A stretch of DNA of 64,000 nt from Helianthus annuus (Eukaryota; Streptophyta; Magnoliopsida; Asterales; Asteraceae), in contig NC_035443.2 in the NCBI RefSeq assembly GCF_002127325.2, forward strand, positions 144,412,073 to 144,476,072, written 5' to 3'. Within the stretch, counting starts at the first letter, position 1; each line of letters opens with the position of its first letter. Under the pieces are notes generated by a model. That model searched no databases and was not told the origin of the DNA. It was given only the letters and a program-made list of their open reading frames with translations. Positions 9,714 to 21,826 of this stretch are shown here, one piece after another. The position numbers and the translations under genes are program-made.

Positions 9714-12700
9714 TGTCACACCCCGATATTTCCACGTATTACCGGTGGGGAGTACGTGACGTAGTTGATATCATCATAGTCAAACCACACAATTTAAATG
9801 CACAGCGGAAGCAAAAATATATTACAATCCGGTATGAAGTAATATCCAAGTATTACAATACGGAAAGTAAAAGATCCACAGGCGGATCGCAAATAAAATA
9901 AAACATTGTTCAACAGACTTCAGGAATCTAAGCTTGCGAGACTTCTATATGATGCTAGGAGAAACCAGCCTATTACGCGTAGTACCTGCACTTAGTCTTT
10001 TTGGGAAAATACGTCAGTTTTCACTGGTAAATACAATTTAACTGACTCATTTGAAAAGGGTTTTTTTAAAAATTTGATTTGAATGCCCGTGGCACAAAAC
10101 ATTTTATAACTTGGGATAATTATTTGCTTAATAAACTTGTAAAAGAATTACATGTTCGTTCTGCGTTCGGTAGCCCGGGTCGTGCCGGGTTAAAGATTAA
10201 TAGACACACCACTTAATATAATTCCGTCGCGAGACTTCTCTCGTACCGACGATTATACATGTTGTACAGCACTACGGGTGTACGCCTACACCCGAGTGCT
10301 AAGGTCGTGGCCATTCTTTGAATGATGCCAAGGATATCCGGGACATGGTCATTAAGCCCCCAAAGGCGTTAAACAAACAAAACAACTTTTCAAACGGGTT
10401 AATTTGACTGCACATAACCAAGACCGGTTAAGGTCAATTCCCCGACCAAGCGGTATTTTATATACCGTACCCCAAGCCCGTATAGGGAAAATAAGTTAAA
10501 CGTATTTACCTGAGCTAAATATAAATTTAATCCCAGCCGTATACCACCAAGCAAGTACAGATAGCTTTTACTGGGCTCCTAAATCTGGAACGAAGGTTTT
10601 TAATAATCTATTAGATTTCTAACGGGTCTTTAATTTGGACTAAGCCTAGACCGGTTAGTTCTTAAATGAAGATTACAGTTTAAACGCACGATAAGGCGAA
10701 GACCGTTTTAGAATGTGGTTTTGACCCAACAAGCTTGCATACTTGTTTAATATGGGTAACTTAATCACATTCTGGATTTTGAGACTGAAATGATATGGTT
10801 TGACCCGTTTCGGCTAAAATGGGTAAACTAGTTACCTACGCCGATTCGAACGCATAAAGTGCGTAACGAGTAACCATAAGAGTCATATACAAGTTTCCTA
10901 AGTTAATATGCCTTAAACATGTTGTGATATCAGAATGATACCTTCCATTATGCCCCAAATGGTTTTAAACCCAATTTATGCCTCATAAGGGCATTTTGGT
11001 CATTTTAAATGGTGTAAGAGGGTTTAAATAATAACCTGAGTTACAGGTCTGATTAAATCAGTAAATATACTAAGTTATAACAGTAGGGTATTAAACCCAT
11101 GTGAAAATTTATCAATCTTAATCATTCTAGACACCGCAGGGGCGTTTTGGTAATATCACATATGCTTAAAAGGTCAAAACTGGAATTCTGATCTTAAGAT
11201 ATTCTCCTACTGTTTAAAATATAAAATTTTACTGAATACATCAGTAGGTTTCAACCTCATATGCTTAAATAGGTTCTAGCACATACTTATGCGTTAAAAA
11301 CGCTTAAAAAAGCGATTTGGAGCCATTTCCGGGTTTTATATAGAAAGCTGATATTTTTAAAATTCCAGAAGGCTCAAAATAATTTATTTAACATATTAGA
11401 TCAGTATAAAAAGGTTTGGGGTCAATCGGATTTATAAAACTCATTTTATAGCCCAAAAGGGCAAAACCGGCATTAGCCGAATTAAGCTTAGAACACTAAG
11501 TTATGCTCAGCCTAAAATTAAATAAAAATTTCCAAAAATACCGAAATATTATTTTAATACAGTAGGTACAAATTTTTGTGTAAAAATTTGGATTTAGATA
11601 GGCTATATGCAATTTTACGCTATTTAATTACTAAAGAAGATTCTAATTACGCTATTGAGCATAACTCCTAATCTAGACCTCAAACTGATGTCAAATTTTA
11701 TGGACAACTTTATAATTCAGTAGTGAAGGTTTCTATCCTCTCACAATTTCAAAAATATTGTTTTAAGGTCAAAAGGGCATAACGGTCAACAATTCGGCAT
11801 ATAACGGAAACTTGCAAATGAATAGGATAACAAAGGATTCAGGTTGTATAACCTCAGAGGGTTACACTAACCTATAACATGATCCTAAAGGAATCCTAAG
11901 GCATATCTAAATAAGTCTAATTCGGGTCAGAACTGAAAGTCAAAGCAAAAGTCAACTTTCGCGACTTTCGGCTCCGAACCGGGCCTATACTTAGAATTGT
12001 CGGGTTGAATCATGCTTAGACATGTTCAACTAATATTTACCAAATTATTAATGTGGCAAAACTGATTTTATGACTTTTAATTTAATAGTTATGCATTCTA
12101 TTTAAAACTAACCCGTTTGACTTTCATTTGACCCGACAATTAAACTAAGTAAACGTGGTAATTAGGAGGTGCCCTTTTGAGGGTTTAACACCCACCTAAT
12201 TACGGTCATGAAGCCATGTTCGTTGCGAACCATGGCTTAGCCGTTTAATAGTCAAAGCGTTTATCGAAACGCTTGACTTTTCGGCTATAACCGCTAAACA
12301 ATAAAACTAAGAACGAAAGGATACTCACAAAGGGTCCAAGCAAGGATGGAAATGACCTTGGATGTTCAGGTATGAAGCACTAAGGCCCCAACTTAGAACA
12401 ATTCAGATCATGGGTGAAATGAGAGCAAGAATTAAGTGGGTTTATATAGGAAAGCAAGGACCGTTAGGATCGTTTCTTGGTAAACGTGATCAAATCTGGA
12501 CCGTACACCTTTACCCACGGTTTTGGTAAACAATGGGCGCCCCAAAACAGCCCCTAGGTTGATAAAAACCCACTTGAAACACCTGGAAACAGCTGGAACA
12601 GCTGGTAACAGCTGGTAACAGCTGGAAATTAAGTTTCTGAAATGGCAGTTTTGGTCCCTACATGCTTCTAGCCCCTTTCTGATGCGTTTGAGGCCCGTTA

Positions 12701-13872
12701 AACCATTTTTAAGCCTCTACAATGATGCCTAAACATGAGGGACATGAAACATGCTCAAGAATATGTCGGATGTCGGTTCGTTTGGTCGTACGGTCACGTT
12801 GTGCGTCTAATTACGACGAAACACGAACGGACGCGAAAAACGATCCAAACGACGCGACGAATGGAATTTTATCATGGAGATCACTAAAAATAAAATATTT
12901 TAGTGCTTACATAAATTTTTGGGTGTTCGGGGATATTCAGAATGCGAGATATGCGCAAAAGTGCAAACTTGTGCACTTTTTGACACTTTTAGTCCCTGCA
13001 TGACATAAAAGTTTATTTTTGCGTACCAAACACCTCTAAACCTATATCTAAGTTATATAAAGGATAAATAGGGTATGTTTAACTTATGGACATATTCCGG
13101 AAGGTCCGTTACCATACGATTCGACCTCCTTTTGCAGTTTGACGCAATTTGTCCCTTAATTGCGCAAAGTAGCGCGAAATGCCGTTTAATGATATCTAAG
13201 CCTTCCATGGCCCATAATAATCATTCCCAAGCATATATTTAAATATTACTACGCTCCCGTTTGCTTAAATGGTCACCGAATGGCGTAGATTCAAAAGTTG
13301 ACGCTTTAGGCCCCTCTATTGCGCAAACTTGCGCATTTCATCATTTATTAGCATTGAAGCCTCATCTAATCCATATTAGGCATTCTTGAAAGTATTATCA
13401 AACATCACGATGTTTCGGGTCCGCCAAAAGGTCATTCAGAGGTATAATTAAACATATTGACACTTTTAGCCCCTCTAACTTGCAAAGTTGCGCGTAACTT
13501 TACTTATAGGCATAAAAACCTTAGTTGGCCATTACTTGGCATTCCCGAGAGTATAATTAAATATCATGAAGCTCCCGGTTTGTTAAAAGGTCACTCAGAG
13601 GTAAGAATTAACATGTTGACGCTTTTAACCCTTCATTGCGCAAACTTTCAATTAATTACGCAAACGGCTACACTTTATCATCAAGCGGCACATTTGTGAA
13701 CATCACCATCGTGAGAGGTTATTTAGAAACTTATTTTAGGTATGCTAACACTTCCAGTCCTTTAAAAATCAAATTTTTCGATTTTTCGAAAAAGTAGTTC
13801 CTAAACTTCGCTGTTTGACTTCATCAGGGTTTATTACACGTGTCATTGGACGTGATTTTACGTGGTGTTACA
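9714..13872 (-). mobile_element. TE-B: 4.16-kb solo LTR inserted in TE-A
   Basis: The element starts TGTCACACCCCG, ends GGTGTTACA, and is flanked by perfect 5-bp duplications AGAAG (9709-9713 and 13873-13877). It holds no gag or pol frame, no PBS and no polypurine tract, so it is best read as a solo LTR left by LTR-LTR recombination. Both ends and the adjoining sequence resemble TE-D (29599-32908), a diverged member of the same family. Minus orientation is inferred from a TATA box on that strand at 12439-12450. A non-autonomous element lacking internal sequence is the alternative. Confidence 0.85.
12439..12450 (-). promoter_or_regulatory. Candidate TATA box of TE-B
   Basis: On the minus strand the sequence reads CCTATATAAACC, close to the plant TATA consensus. 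It sets the likely transcription direction of this LTR (leftward). Confidence 0.45.
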
Positions 13873-14513
13873 AGAAGCAAGAAGGTTCTAGGGCCAAAGG
13901 GAGAATGTTCCAAATTACATCCGAAGAAGCCAAGTCTCACCCGAATGTGATTTCAGGTATCTTTTTACTAAACTCCATACCGGTTTATGTTATGTTCAAT
14001 ACTGGAGCTACTATGTCATTTATTTCGAATGAAATTATACAACATCCGTCCTTTAAGATCGAACGAATGCCAATGCCTCTAGAAGTAGAAATAGCCGATA
14101 GTAAGATCTATATGTTACACGAGGTGTGTAGAAACTGCAAATTCACTATAGAAGATGAGGAATTTGACATCGAACTCATACCTATGGTTTTGGGGGAATT
14201 TAAAATGATTGTGGGGATGGATTGGTTGGCGCGACACCATGTGGAGATTGATTGTGAAAATAAGGTAATGCTCATCCAAGCTCCAAGTGGAAGACAACTG
14301 AGTATTCAAGGAGAGAGAAATGTAGAAACCAAGTTGTGCACCTTGGTCCAAGCTTTCAAATACGTACTTAACGGGAGTAGAGCATACCTAGCTTATGTAG
14401 TAGATGCCCGACAAACCCTCCCGAAGCTTGAAGACGTTGAGATCGTGAATGAATTTCCGGATGAATTGCCGGGACTCCCACACGAGAGAGAAAATAGTTT
14501 CGCATCGAAGTAA
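13873..14513 (+). pseudogene. TE-A aspartic protease domain, active-site Asp lost
   Basis: Continues the TE-A polyprotein after TE-B. The retropepsin motif, normally D-T/S-G-A, reads FNTGATMSFIS at about 13996-14028, so the catalytic Asp is Asn. A second conserved block, MIVGMDWLARH, is near 14205. The GAT to AAT change sits in a TTCG-to-TTCA context, as expected from CpG methylation decay. The frame ends at 14513, one base out of register with RT. Confidence 0.82.
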
Positions 14514-15859
14514 ATCCGGGTGCGAAACCCGTTGCAAAGGCCCCCTATAGACTTGCTCCCACCGAGATGCGCGAATTAATGACACAACTACAAGATCTTC
14601 TAGATAAGGGTTTCATACGCCCGAGTGTGTCGCCTTGGGGAGCACCTGTCTTATTTGTTAAGAAGAAAGACGGGTCGATGCGCATGTGTATCGACTATAG
14701 AGAGCTAAATAAGCTGACCAAAAAGAACCGCTACCCTTTACCTAGAATTGACGACCTTTTTGATCAATTACAAGGGGCGAGTTGGTTCTCCAAGATAGAC
14801 CTGCGTTCGGGGTACCATCAAGTTAGAGTACGGGAAGAAGATATTCCAAAGACTGCATTTAGAACCCGTTATGGGCACTATGAATTTCTAGTCATGTCGT
14901 TTGGATTGACGAACGCGCCGGCTGCGTTTATGGATCTTATGAACCGGGTGTGCCGACCCATGTTAGACAAATCGGTAATCGTGTTCATAGATGATATCTT
15001 AGTCTATTCGCGAAGCAAAGCTGAGCATGCAAAGCATTTGCGTGAAGTACTCGAAATTCTCCGCAAGGAGAAACTCTACGCAAAATTTCCAAAGTGCGCC
15101 TTCTGGCTCAGGGAGGTGCAGTTTCTAGGCCACGTGATCAATGCGGAAGGTGTTTTAGTGGATCCGTCAAAGATTGATGCCGTAATGAAATGGGTCCCCC
15201 CGAAGAGTCCGACTGAGATAAGAAGTTTTCTAGGCCTCGCGGGATACTACAGACGGTTCATACAGGATTTCTCGAAGATAGCTCTACCCTTAACCAGATT
15301 AACGAGAAGGAAAGAAAAGTTTGTATGGGGTAAGGAACAGGAAGAGGCCTTTCGTATACTGAAGGAGAAATTGTCGAGTCCTCCGGTCCTGACGTTGCCA
15401 GATGGGACTGAAGATCTGGTAGTTTATTCAGATGCTTCGCAGCAGGGGTTAGGTTGTGTTTTGATGCAAAGGGGAAAGGTCATTGCGTATGCTTTGCGGC
15501 AATTAAAGCCTCACGAGGTAAACTACCCAACACATGATCTGGAATTAGCAGCGGTAGTGTTCGCCTTAAAAATTTGGAGACACTACCTATACGGTACGAA
15601 ATGCACAATTTACTCGGATCATAAGAGCCTCAAGTACTTCTTTGAACAGAAAGACTTGAATATGAGGCAGCGTAGATGGTTAGAACTGATTAAAGACTAT
15701 GATTGTGACATCCTTTATCACCCGGGAAAAGCGAATGTGGTGGCGGATGCACTAAGCCGAAAAGGGACTCCACCTCCGATTCGTGTGAAGTCCATGAAAA
15801 TGATAGTTACTCCACAATTACTTGAGATGATACGGGATTCCCAAAGGAAGTCGCTTTAA
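14498..15859 (+). CDS. pol: TE-A reverse transcriptase-RNase H
   Basis: This part of pol is intact. It has RT blocks [44 protein letters not shown] and the catalytic [10 protein letters not shown] (about 14983-15012), then [12 protein letters not shown] and RNase H with [31 protein letters not shown] and VVADALSRK (15400-15770). The frame is open from about 14498 although the first ATG is 14567. In the element it would be part of a polyprotein and not start on its own. A TAA at 15857-15859 separates it from integrase in the same frame. Confidence 0.9.
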   Translation, partial: FRIEVNPGAKPVAKAPYRLAPTEMRELMTQLQDLLDKGFIRPSVSPWGAPVLFVKKKDGSMRMCIDYRELNKLTKKNRYPLPRIDDLFDQLQGASWFSKIDLRSGYHQVRVREEDIPKTAFRTRYGHYEFLVMSFGLTNAPAAFMDLMNRVCRPMLDKSVIVFIDDILVYSRSKAEHAKHLREVLEILRKEKLYAKFPKCAFWLREVQFLGHVINAEGVLVDPSKIDAVMKWVPPKSPTEIRSFLGLAGYYRRFIQDFSKIALPLTRLTRRKEKFVWGKEQEEAFRILKEKLSSPPVLTLPDGTEDLVVYSDASQQGLGCVLMQRGKVIAYALRQLKPHEVNYPTHDLELAAVVFALKIWRHYLYGTKCTIYSDHKSLKYFFEQKDLNMRQRRWLELIKDYDCDILYHPGKANVVADALSRKGTPPPIRVKSMKMIVTPQLLEMIRDSQRKSL

Positions 15860-16681
15860 GCAGAAGACTCAAAGAAAGAAAGGTTAAAAGGTGTGGCCGA
15901 TAAGCTGGAAGAAAGCTCGACCGGACTTAAGATGAGGTTCGGCCGAGTTTGGATACCGCGTTTCTGTGAAGTCAAGACCGCGTTACTTGAAGAAGCCCAT
16001 AAATCACGATATTCGGTCCACCCCGGGGCTACAAAGATGTATCGAGATTTGAAGGCCAATTATTGGTGGCCGGGCATGAAACGCGATATCGTGAAGTATG
16101 TCGCGAAATGCTTAACGTGCTCTCAAGTGAAAGCGGAACATCAAAAGCCCTACGGGGAGGAACTAACGATGGATTTAGTAACCAAGCTTCCAAGAACGAA
16201 AAAGGGGCATGATACAATATGGGTAATCGTAGATCGACTTACGAAGAGCGCCCACTTTCTACCCATTAAAGAAGCTTATTCTTCCGAGAAAATGGCGGAA
16301 ATTTATATGAACGAGATTGTGTCTCGACACGGGGTGCCCGTGTCAATTGTCTCGGATCGGGACACTAGATTTACCTCTCGTTACTGGCAAAGATTTCACG
16401 AGAGTGTGGGGACGAAATTACACATAAGTACCGCCTACCACCCTCAAACCGACGGCCAGTCAGAAAGAACCATTCAAACACTTATTGATATGCTGAGGGC
16501 GTGTGCTTTAGATTTTGGGGGAAGTTGGGATGACCATTTACCACTAGTGGAATTTTCTTATAACAATAGTTACCACAGTGGCATTCAAATGGCACCTTAC
16601 GAATTACTATACGGAAGAAAATGTAGAACTCCCGTATGTTGGGGAGAAGTGGGGCAAAGGGAGCTCGCGCCAAGTGATTGA
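15860..16681 (+). pseudogene. TE-A integrase (zinc-binding and DDE core), with in-frame deletion
   Basis: In the same frame as RT after one stop. It has the HHCC zinc region ([13 protein letters not shown] ... CLTC) and the DDE core: Asp in MDLVTKLP, Asp in SDRDTRFTS, Glu in [10 protein letters not shown]. About 12 residues normally found between QKPYG and the first core Asp are missing (compare TE-E at 63,530-63,570). The frame stops at 16679-16681, before the C-terminal domain. Confidence 0.87.
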
Positions 16682-17235
16682 ATAGCAGTGACAAATGAAA
16701 AGATTGAATTGATTAGGGCTCGTTTGAAAGCAGCCCAGGATCGACAAAAAGCTTATGCAGACAAGAGAAGGCGCCCTATTGAATTTCAAGTTGGAGATTT
16801 CGTTCTATTGAAGATGTCGCCATGGAAAGCATAATCCGTTTTCATAAACGGGGTAAATTAGGCCCTCGGTATATTGGGCCGTTTAAAATCTTGGCTCGTG
16901 TTGGAAGGGTTGCATATCGATTATAATTACCGCCTACTCTAGACGGAATCCACAATACCTTCCACGTGTCGCAATTGAGAAAGTGTCTTGCGGATGAAAC
17001 CGCGTTAGTACCTCTCGATGACATTGAGTTAGACGAGGGGTTGAATTATGTCGAAAGACCAATGGCCATTAAAGATGTCAGGGTGAAGAAGCTCCGCAAC
17101 AAGGCTGTCCGACAAGTGTTGGTACAATGGCAACACCGAAAGGGGTCAGAACTCACATGGGAAGCGGAAGATGAAATGAGGAAGCACTATCCATTTCTGT
17201 TTGGTATGTACACGTTTAAAATTGTTATATGTCCA
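16682..17235 (+). pseudogene. TE-A integrase C-terminal/chromodomain-like region
   Basis: Same-frame remains read IELIRARLKAAQDRQKAYAD and FQVGDFVLLKMSPWK, then a stop and a one-base frame change near 16832. Another stop is near 16925. An open stretch from 16966 carries SQLRKCLADE, LNYVERPMAI and a chromodomain-like LVQWQHRKGSELTWEAE. Such tails target chromovirus integration to particular chromatin. This copy is broken. Confidence 0.8.
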
Positions 17236-17255
17236 GGTTTCGGGGACGAAACCTC

Positions 17256-17273
17256 TTTTAAGGGGGGTAGACT
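17256..17273 (+). other. TE-A polypurine tract
   Basis: TTTTAAGGGGGGTAGACT lies directly before the 3' LTR start TGTAACAACCC. This is the plus-strand primer site for reverse transcription. A very similar tract occurs in TE-E in the opposite orientation. Confidence 0.8.
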
Positions 17274-18980
17274 TGTAACAACCCAAAAATGAAAAACATG
17301 ATAAATAATAATAAACATAATATGATTAAGGGTGAATGGTAATATGGTACTAAAATGGGGGTTTTAAGGTTAATAGTTACAAATGTAACAAGACATAAGG
17401 GGGTAATATGTAAATTATAATTAGTGAGGGTTAATTATGTTGAAACCACAAAAACACACACCCTGTGCGTGTTTGGGATCGAGCAGGAGCAGGGAACAAG
17501 GGTTTACCCTTTTGTTCTTGTAAAATTCACCAAATTAACAAGGAAAATCAATGTGTATCAGTTGCATGTGGTTAAATCTCGATCATTTAATCATACCCAA
17601 TCAAGTGGTAAGTCGAATTTCTGGATTTGATAAATTTTAGAAGTAGGGTTTCGACCCAATCATGAAATTGTGATGTGATTTGTGTTGTTTAGATGTTAAG
17701 GATACTCCCTAGAGTAGAAATCATGCTTGATTTTGGTTAATTGAAAGAAAGCCTCTATAAACCCACTTTGTGAAAATTTGTTATGAATATGGAGATTATA
17801 GGGATTATGAATATATGTGATTTGATATATAATTCAGCTTGTAGTACCCGAATTGCTAGATAAATTGAGGTGGATTAAAGGAATTGTGAGAATTAGATAG
17901 ATTATTGATGGCACATAAGATGAATTGGTGAGTTATGCTTTAAATGTTGTACACTATGCTTTATTAATGTAACGCACACTAGGTGCTCGATGAAATGCTT
18001 GATAGGATAATTATGTGTAAATTGGAACATAATGGAATGGAATGTGGGTACTAAACGAAGGATTGAATGTGTTGTTATAGGCGTGAAGGAAGAAAGTTCG
18101 AATTCTAAGAAAGCGGAAGGATCACAAGACCGAGGTATGTTCCGTTGCATACGAAAGTTTACTTTTAATCGTTAATAATTGTATTGGACAACTTTTGTTA
18201 TAATGTTTATACTATGTGGTAATGATTATGGTGCTAGTAAACGATAGCGAATCCTTTGCGGATTTGTTTATGCTAACGAAGAATTATGCTATGTTATGCT
18301 AGTCGACCGGTTCATGTAACTAAGTCGACTAAGGATGTGAGGTCATCCGACTAGAACGGGTGGTCGCGTAAGCAAAAATCGTGATGCATGAAGTTCAATC
18401 CGTCATACGGATAGAACGAGAGGCTTATGTTGAAAGCAACAAACCCGTTATTACCGGGTTGTAAAATGATACGCTTGAATCTCTTTATGAGAATATAAGC
18501 TTACCCATTTAAATGGGTAAATCGAATGCATGATGATAAGAATGAATTCAATCGAATACGGCTAATAGGTGGTATTGTAAGCAAAATAAGTAATAAGACT
18601 AACTTTTTAAAATTGTTGTGAATGTAGGTAAATCCTCGACCTAGGCGTATGGACGGCTTGGAACGTGCACACTTGATCTACGCCCGCCTCACGCTTCCGT
18701 CACAAATTATTTTGAAATGGGTTAAGCTTTTGGTCATATGTACTTTAAGTCTATGTAGTATGTTGATACCTTGTCGTTGGGTAAAAACTTAGTAGTTGTA
18801 GTCATGTCGTGTCCAATGTAAGCTTTGTCCGTTTTTGGGAATTGTCAAGAATGTTAAACATTGAAGTTGGTTGTACAAAACAGGTGGTTAATGGTTTTAA
18901 ACGAATGGGTCATGCCGAAATTTCCAAAAATTTTCCTATTTATTTTATGTGTCGAATTAAGTAGAATATGGGGCGTATCA
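17274..18980 (+). repeat. TE-A 3' LTR (1707 bp)
   Basis: Complete LTR running from TGTAACAACCC to GGCGTATCA. It is the reference for the truncated 5' copy. TATA-like CTCTATAAAC is near 17753, and a GCTTCCG motif shared with other LTRs is near 18693. Confidence 0.93.
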
Positions 18981-20018
18981 AGAAACATACCTAGGATATA
19001 TCCATACGACTTCTAGCCGCTATGTACCACACTTGTACCTAGGGACGTCGTGAACTGATAACTCCATCACGGGAGGAGCTAGAGAGCTTAGGGTAGCGGA
19101 TCTCAGATAATCAGAAATAAATATAACATTAACCTTAACAAATATTATGAGTACCAGAACATGTGATAATGAGCATAACACAATCATAAACTTATCGCAT
19201 GTTGTCAAGCCAAATGACAATCGTAATCGGAGTAAGAAACGAACGGATGGTCAATTGAATCAAGGCTCAAAGATGTAGGAAGGTGATGGAAAATGGTGTA
19301 GTTTATGAAGAAGGTTGAGAGTGGTTTTGCGAGAGGATGAAGCATGGCTGGCAAATCGTGTCTTAGCAGGATTAACAGGTATCTGATAACACGAACAACA
19401 AAAATTTTAAACATGAATACGACTCGTTTAACTACTTTATATCCAATGTCTATAAGACAAATGTATATTTTATGCACCTAGAAGGAGAAATAATGGATCC
19501 TAACTTTCAAATTTTGATTATTTTTAAAAACGTAAAAAATCACATGGTGTACTTTTCTGTTATCGTGTCTTAGCAGGTTACCTACAGGTTACCTATTGCC
19601 AGCCGATGAAGTTCTCAATTGATAGAGGAACATGGAAGGTTCTTATTAAGAAAATTTGAGGAGATTTCTAAAGGTTAATTTGTATGAAATAATTCATGCA
19701 TATAATATTTTATATAAATAAATTCTCATCCATTCATTTCTATCCAAACTTTACCTATCTTTCACAATTGAAATTTTCCTATTTGCAGAGATTGTATTAA
19801 TATATACTGTTAGGTTAGAACTCACTGTATTACACGGGTTAAATAAAAAGTAATTTATATACTAAGTAATAAAAAGTTATTTCTTAAAAAAATGCGTGTG
19901 TTACACGAGTTGAATTAACCCGTGTATTACACAAATGGATAAATAGAATGTAATCGGTTAAAACATATGGTCATCAAGATATAAACTTAAAAATTGGACT
20001 TTGATATACTATTTACTT
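18981..20018. other. AT-rich interval with no gene
   Basis: No supported ORF. A repeat of the type TATTACACGGGTTAAATAAA appears at 19830-19930 and recurs as a tandem array at 20637-20990. The first 250 bp resemble degraded repeat sequence but were not assigned. Confidence 0.45.
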
Positions 20019-20452
20019 GGCAAAAGATCAAACAGAAATACCCTATCGTACAAAACGTAGAAAGGAATGAAAAGGTAAAAAACACGGTGACATTTTCGTA
20101 AGTATTTACTCGTAGAATAATTATCAAAATTACCCTACAAATGATCTTGTAGGGCAATTTTGATCTTGTAGGATCATTTTGTAAAATGACCTTGTAGGGT
20201 AATTTTGATCTCGTAAGGTAATTTTGTAGACTATCATAATTACTCTACAAATAATCTTGTAAGGTAATTTTATAGAGCATCATAATTAGGCTACAAATGA
20301 TCTTGTAGGGTAATATTAATCTTGTAGGGTAATTTTGATCCTGTAGGGTAATTACGAGTAAAATAATTACGAAAATGCCACCGTGTTTTTCACCTTTTAC
20401 CTTCTTTCGTACGTTTTGTACAATAAGACTATTTGTACAGGATCTTTACCCC
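20019..20452. mobile_element. Foldback MITE with internal tandem repeats
   Basis: About 90-bp inverted arms. The left contains CGTACAAAACGTA, AGGTAAAAAACACGGTG and CATTTTCGTAA. The right ends with their complements (ACGAAAATGCCACCGTG, CACCTTTTACC, ACGTTTTGTACAATA). Between the arms, a unit of about 19 bp, GATCTTGTAGGGTAATTTT, is repeated in both orientations. No coding capacity. Confidence 0.7.
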
Positions 20453-20636
20453 TATTTACTAATTATAACATTTTGTTTTTTATATTTTTATTAGGTTAAT
20501 TGTTAAATAAATTTGAAAACCAAATGAATTATCATTAAACGTAAAGTTAATTATGAACGTCTAACTCTATATATGTTTGATATGAAATGTCAAGTTAATT
20601 AAGAAACGTCTAACTCTAGTTTTATATATGTTATTA

Positions 20637-20990
20637 CTAGGTTATAACCCTGTGTATTACACGGGTTGAGTAAATAAATTTATATACTAAATAATAAAAC
20701 ATTATATCTTTAAAAACTTCTTTTATTGCACGGGTTGAATAAATATAATTTTATATATTAAATAATAAAAAGTTATATATATAAGAACCATATTGTACGG
20801 GTTGAATTAATGTAATTTTAAATACCAAAAAAAAAATTATATCTTTAAAACCACATGTATTACACGGGTTGAATAAATGTAATATTGTTTACAAAATAAT
20901 AAAATAATACATCTTTAAAACACCTCATTTATTACACGAGTTAAATAAATGTAATTTTATATACCAAATAATAAAAAAGTTAGTAAATTT
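20637..20990. repeat. Degenerate tandem repeat, about 70-80 bp unit
   Basis: About five copies of a unit containing TATTACACGGGTTGAATAAA, then AATTTTATATACCAAATAATAAAAAGTTATATC-like sequence. Copies differ by several substitutions and small indels, so the array is old. Two related copies lie at 19800-19930. Confidence 0.6.
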
Positions 20991-21074
20991 AATTTTGTAT
21001 AGTGAAATTAAAAATATTTAATATATTAATTCAAAGTTTGGTTTTCGTGATAAATAATTTGTTTTATTTAAAAT

Positions 21075-21826
21075 TGTAACAACCGTCTAATTTCCATATG
21101 AATTTAATTATATATTCATGATTTTATATAATAAAGTGATTGATTTGGTCATAAGTACAAAATTTAAAGTTTAACATGATCAAGTAACAAACATCTAGCC
21201 ACTAGTTAAAACATCTAAAACACGATTAGCGGAACTGTCTACATCGATTATCATTGTCTAACAAAGTTAAAATAACGCGGAAGCTTGATAGGTTTGTGTT
21301 CGGTTCTTCAAAATGTTGCTTGATCGCCATCCGGAAAGTCCCCCTTGTCACCTAAGGTCAATACCACTTCAGATGTTAGTTTTGACATTTATATGAATTG
21401 TATAAACAAGTTCCAAACATTGAAACATGCAAAAATAAAATAAAATAAAATTTTGCTCTGTCGCGTGGCGCGACGGGTCTTTGCGTGGCGCGACGGGTCT
21501 TTGCGTGGCGCGACAGCTCTCGCGAGTCACGCCGGATCCATGCGATCCTGTCGCGTGGCGCGGGGGGAATGGTTTTCCAGCATATGCAGGATTTTGACCT
21601 GCATTTCCTGCCAGCTCCGGAGATTCAGATTTTCAACTTCAATTGTCCATAACTTTTGACTCGTAAGTCCGTTTTAGGTGATTCTTTTTCCTATACGTCT
21701 GTAAATTCATTACCGACGTTCCTATTACAATTATCATACTGAAAATTTGATTTATGGGCTGAAGACTAAAAAATCAATGTGCAATTATTCGACCCACTCT
21801 AGTTTCACTCATTTTGCTACTGTTTC
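21075..21826 (-). repeat. Partial LTR of an unidentified element, cut by TE-C
   Basis: TGTAACAACCG at 21075 resembles an LTR terminus. A CGGAAGC motif about 200 bp in (21278-21284) is shared with the termini of TE-B and TE-G. No second end is visible because TE-C begins at 21827. The orientation follows from the motif. A weak call. Confidence 0.35.
21461..21525. repeat. GC-rich 20-bp tandem repeat
   Basis: Three consecutive copies of TCGCGTGGCGCGACGGGTCT starting at 21461, 21481 and 21501 (the second and third begin TTGCG), with a partial copy at 21550. It stands out in an AT-rich surrounding and is dense in CpG. Function unknown. Confidence 0.75.

Larger units (their letters stand above)
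6276..18980 (+). mobile_element. TE-A: Ty3/gypsy chromovirus (Tekay/Del-like), defective
   Basis: Order: 5' LTR (6276-7940), tRNA-Met PBS, gag, protease, RT-RNase H, integrase with C-terminal chromodomain-like region, polypurine tract, 3' LTR (17274-18980). TE-B splits the gag-protease junction. The first 42 bp of the 5' LTR are missing, so no target duplication can be tested. Over the shared 1665 bp I count about 12 substitutions and 2 single-base indels between LTRs, implying a fairly recent insertion. Coding lesions: a gag frameshift near 8750, a frameshift near 14490 between protease and RT, a stop at 15857, a 36-bp in-frame loss in integrase, a stop at 16679, and stops plus a frameshift near 16832-16925. 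Clade placement rests on RT/integrase motifs and is inferred. Confidence 0.9.

Noticed and set aside
8784..9764. Gag ORF of TE-A ending naturally at 9764
   Set aside because: The last residues are encoded by TE-B, which inserted at 9714. The true reading resumes at 13873.
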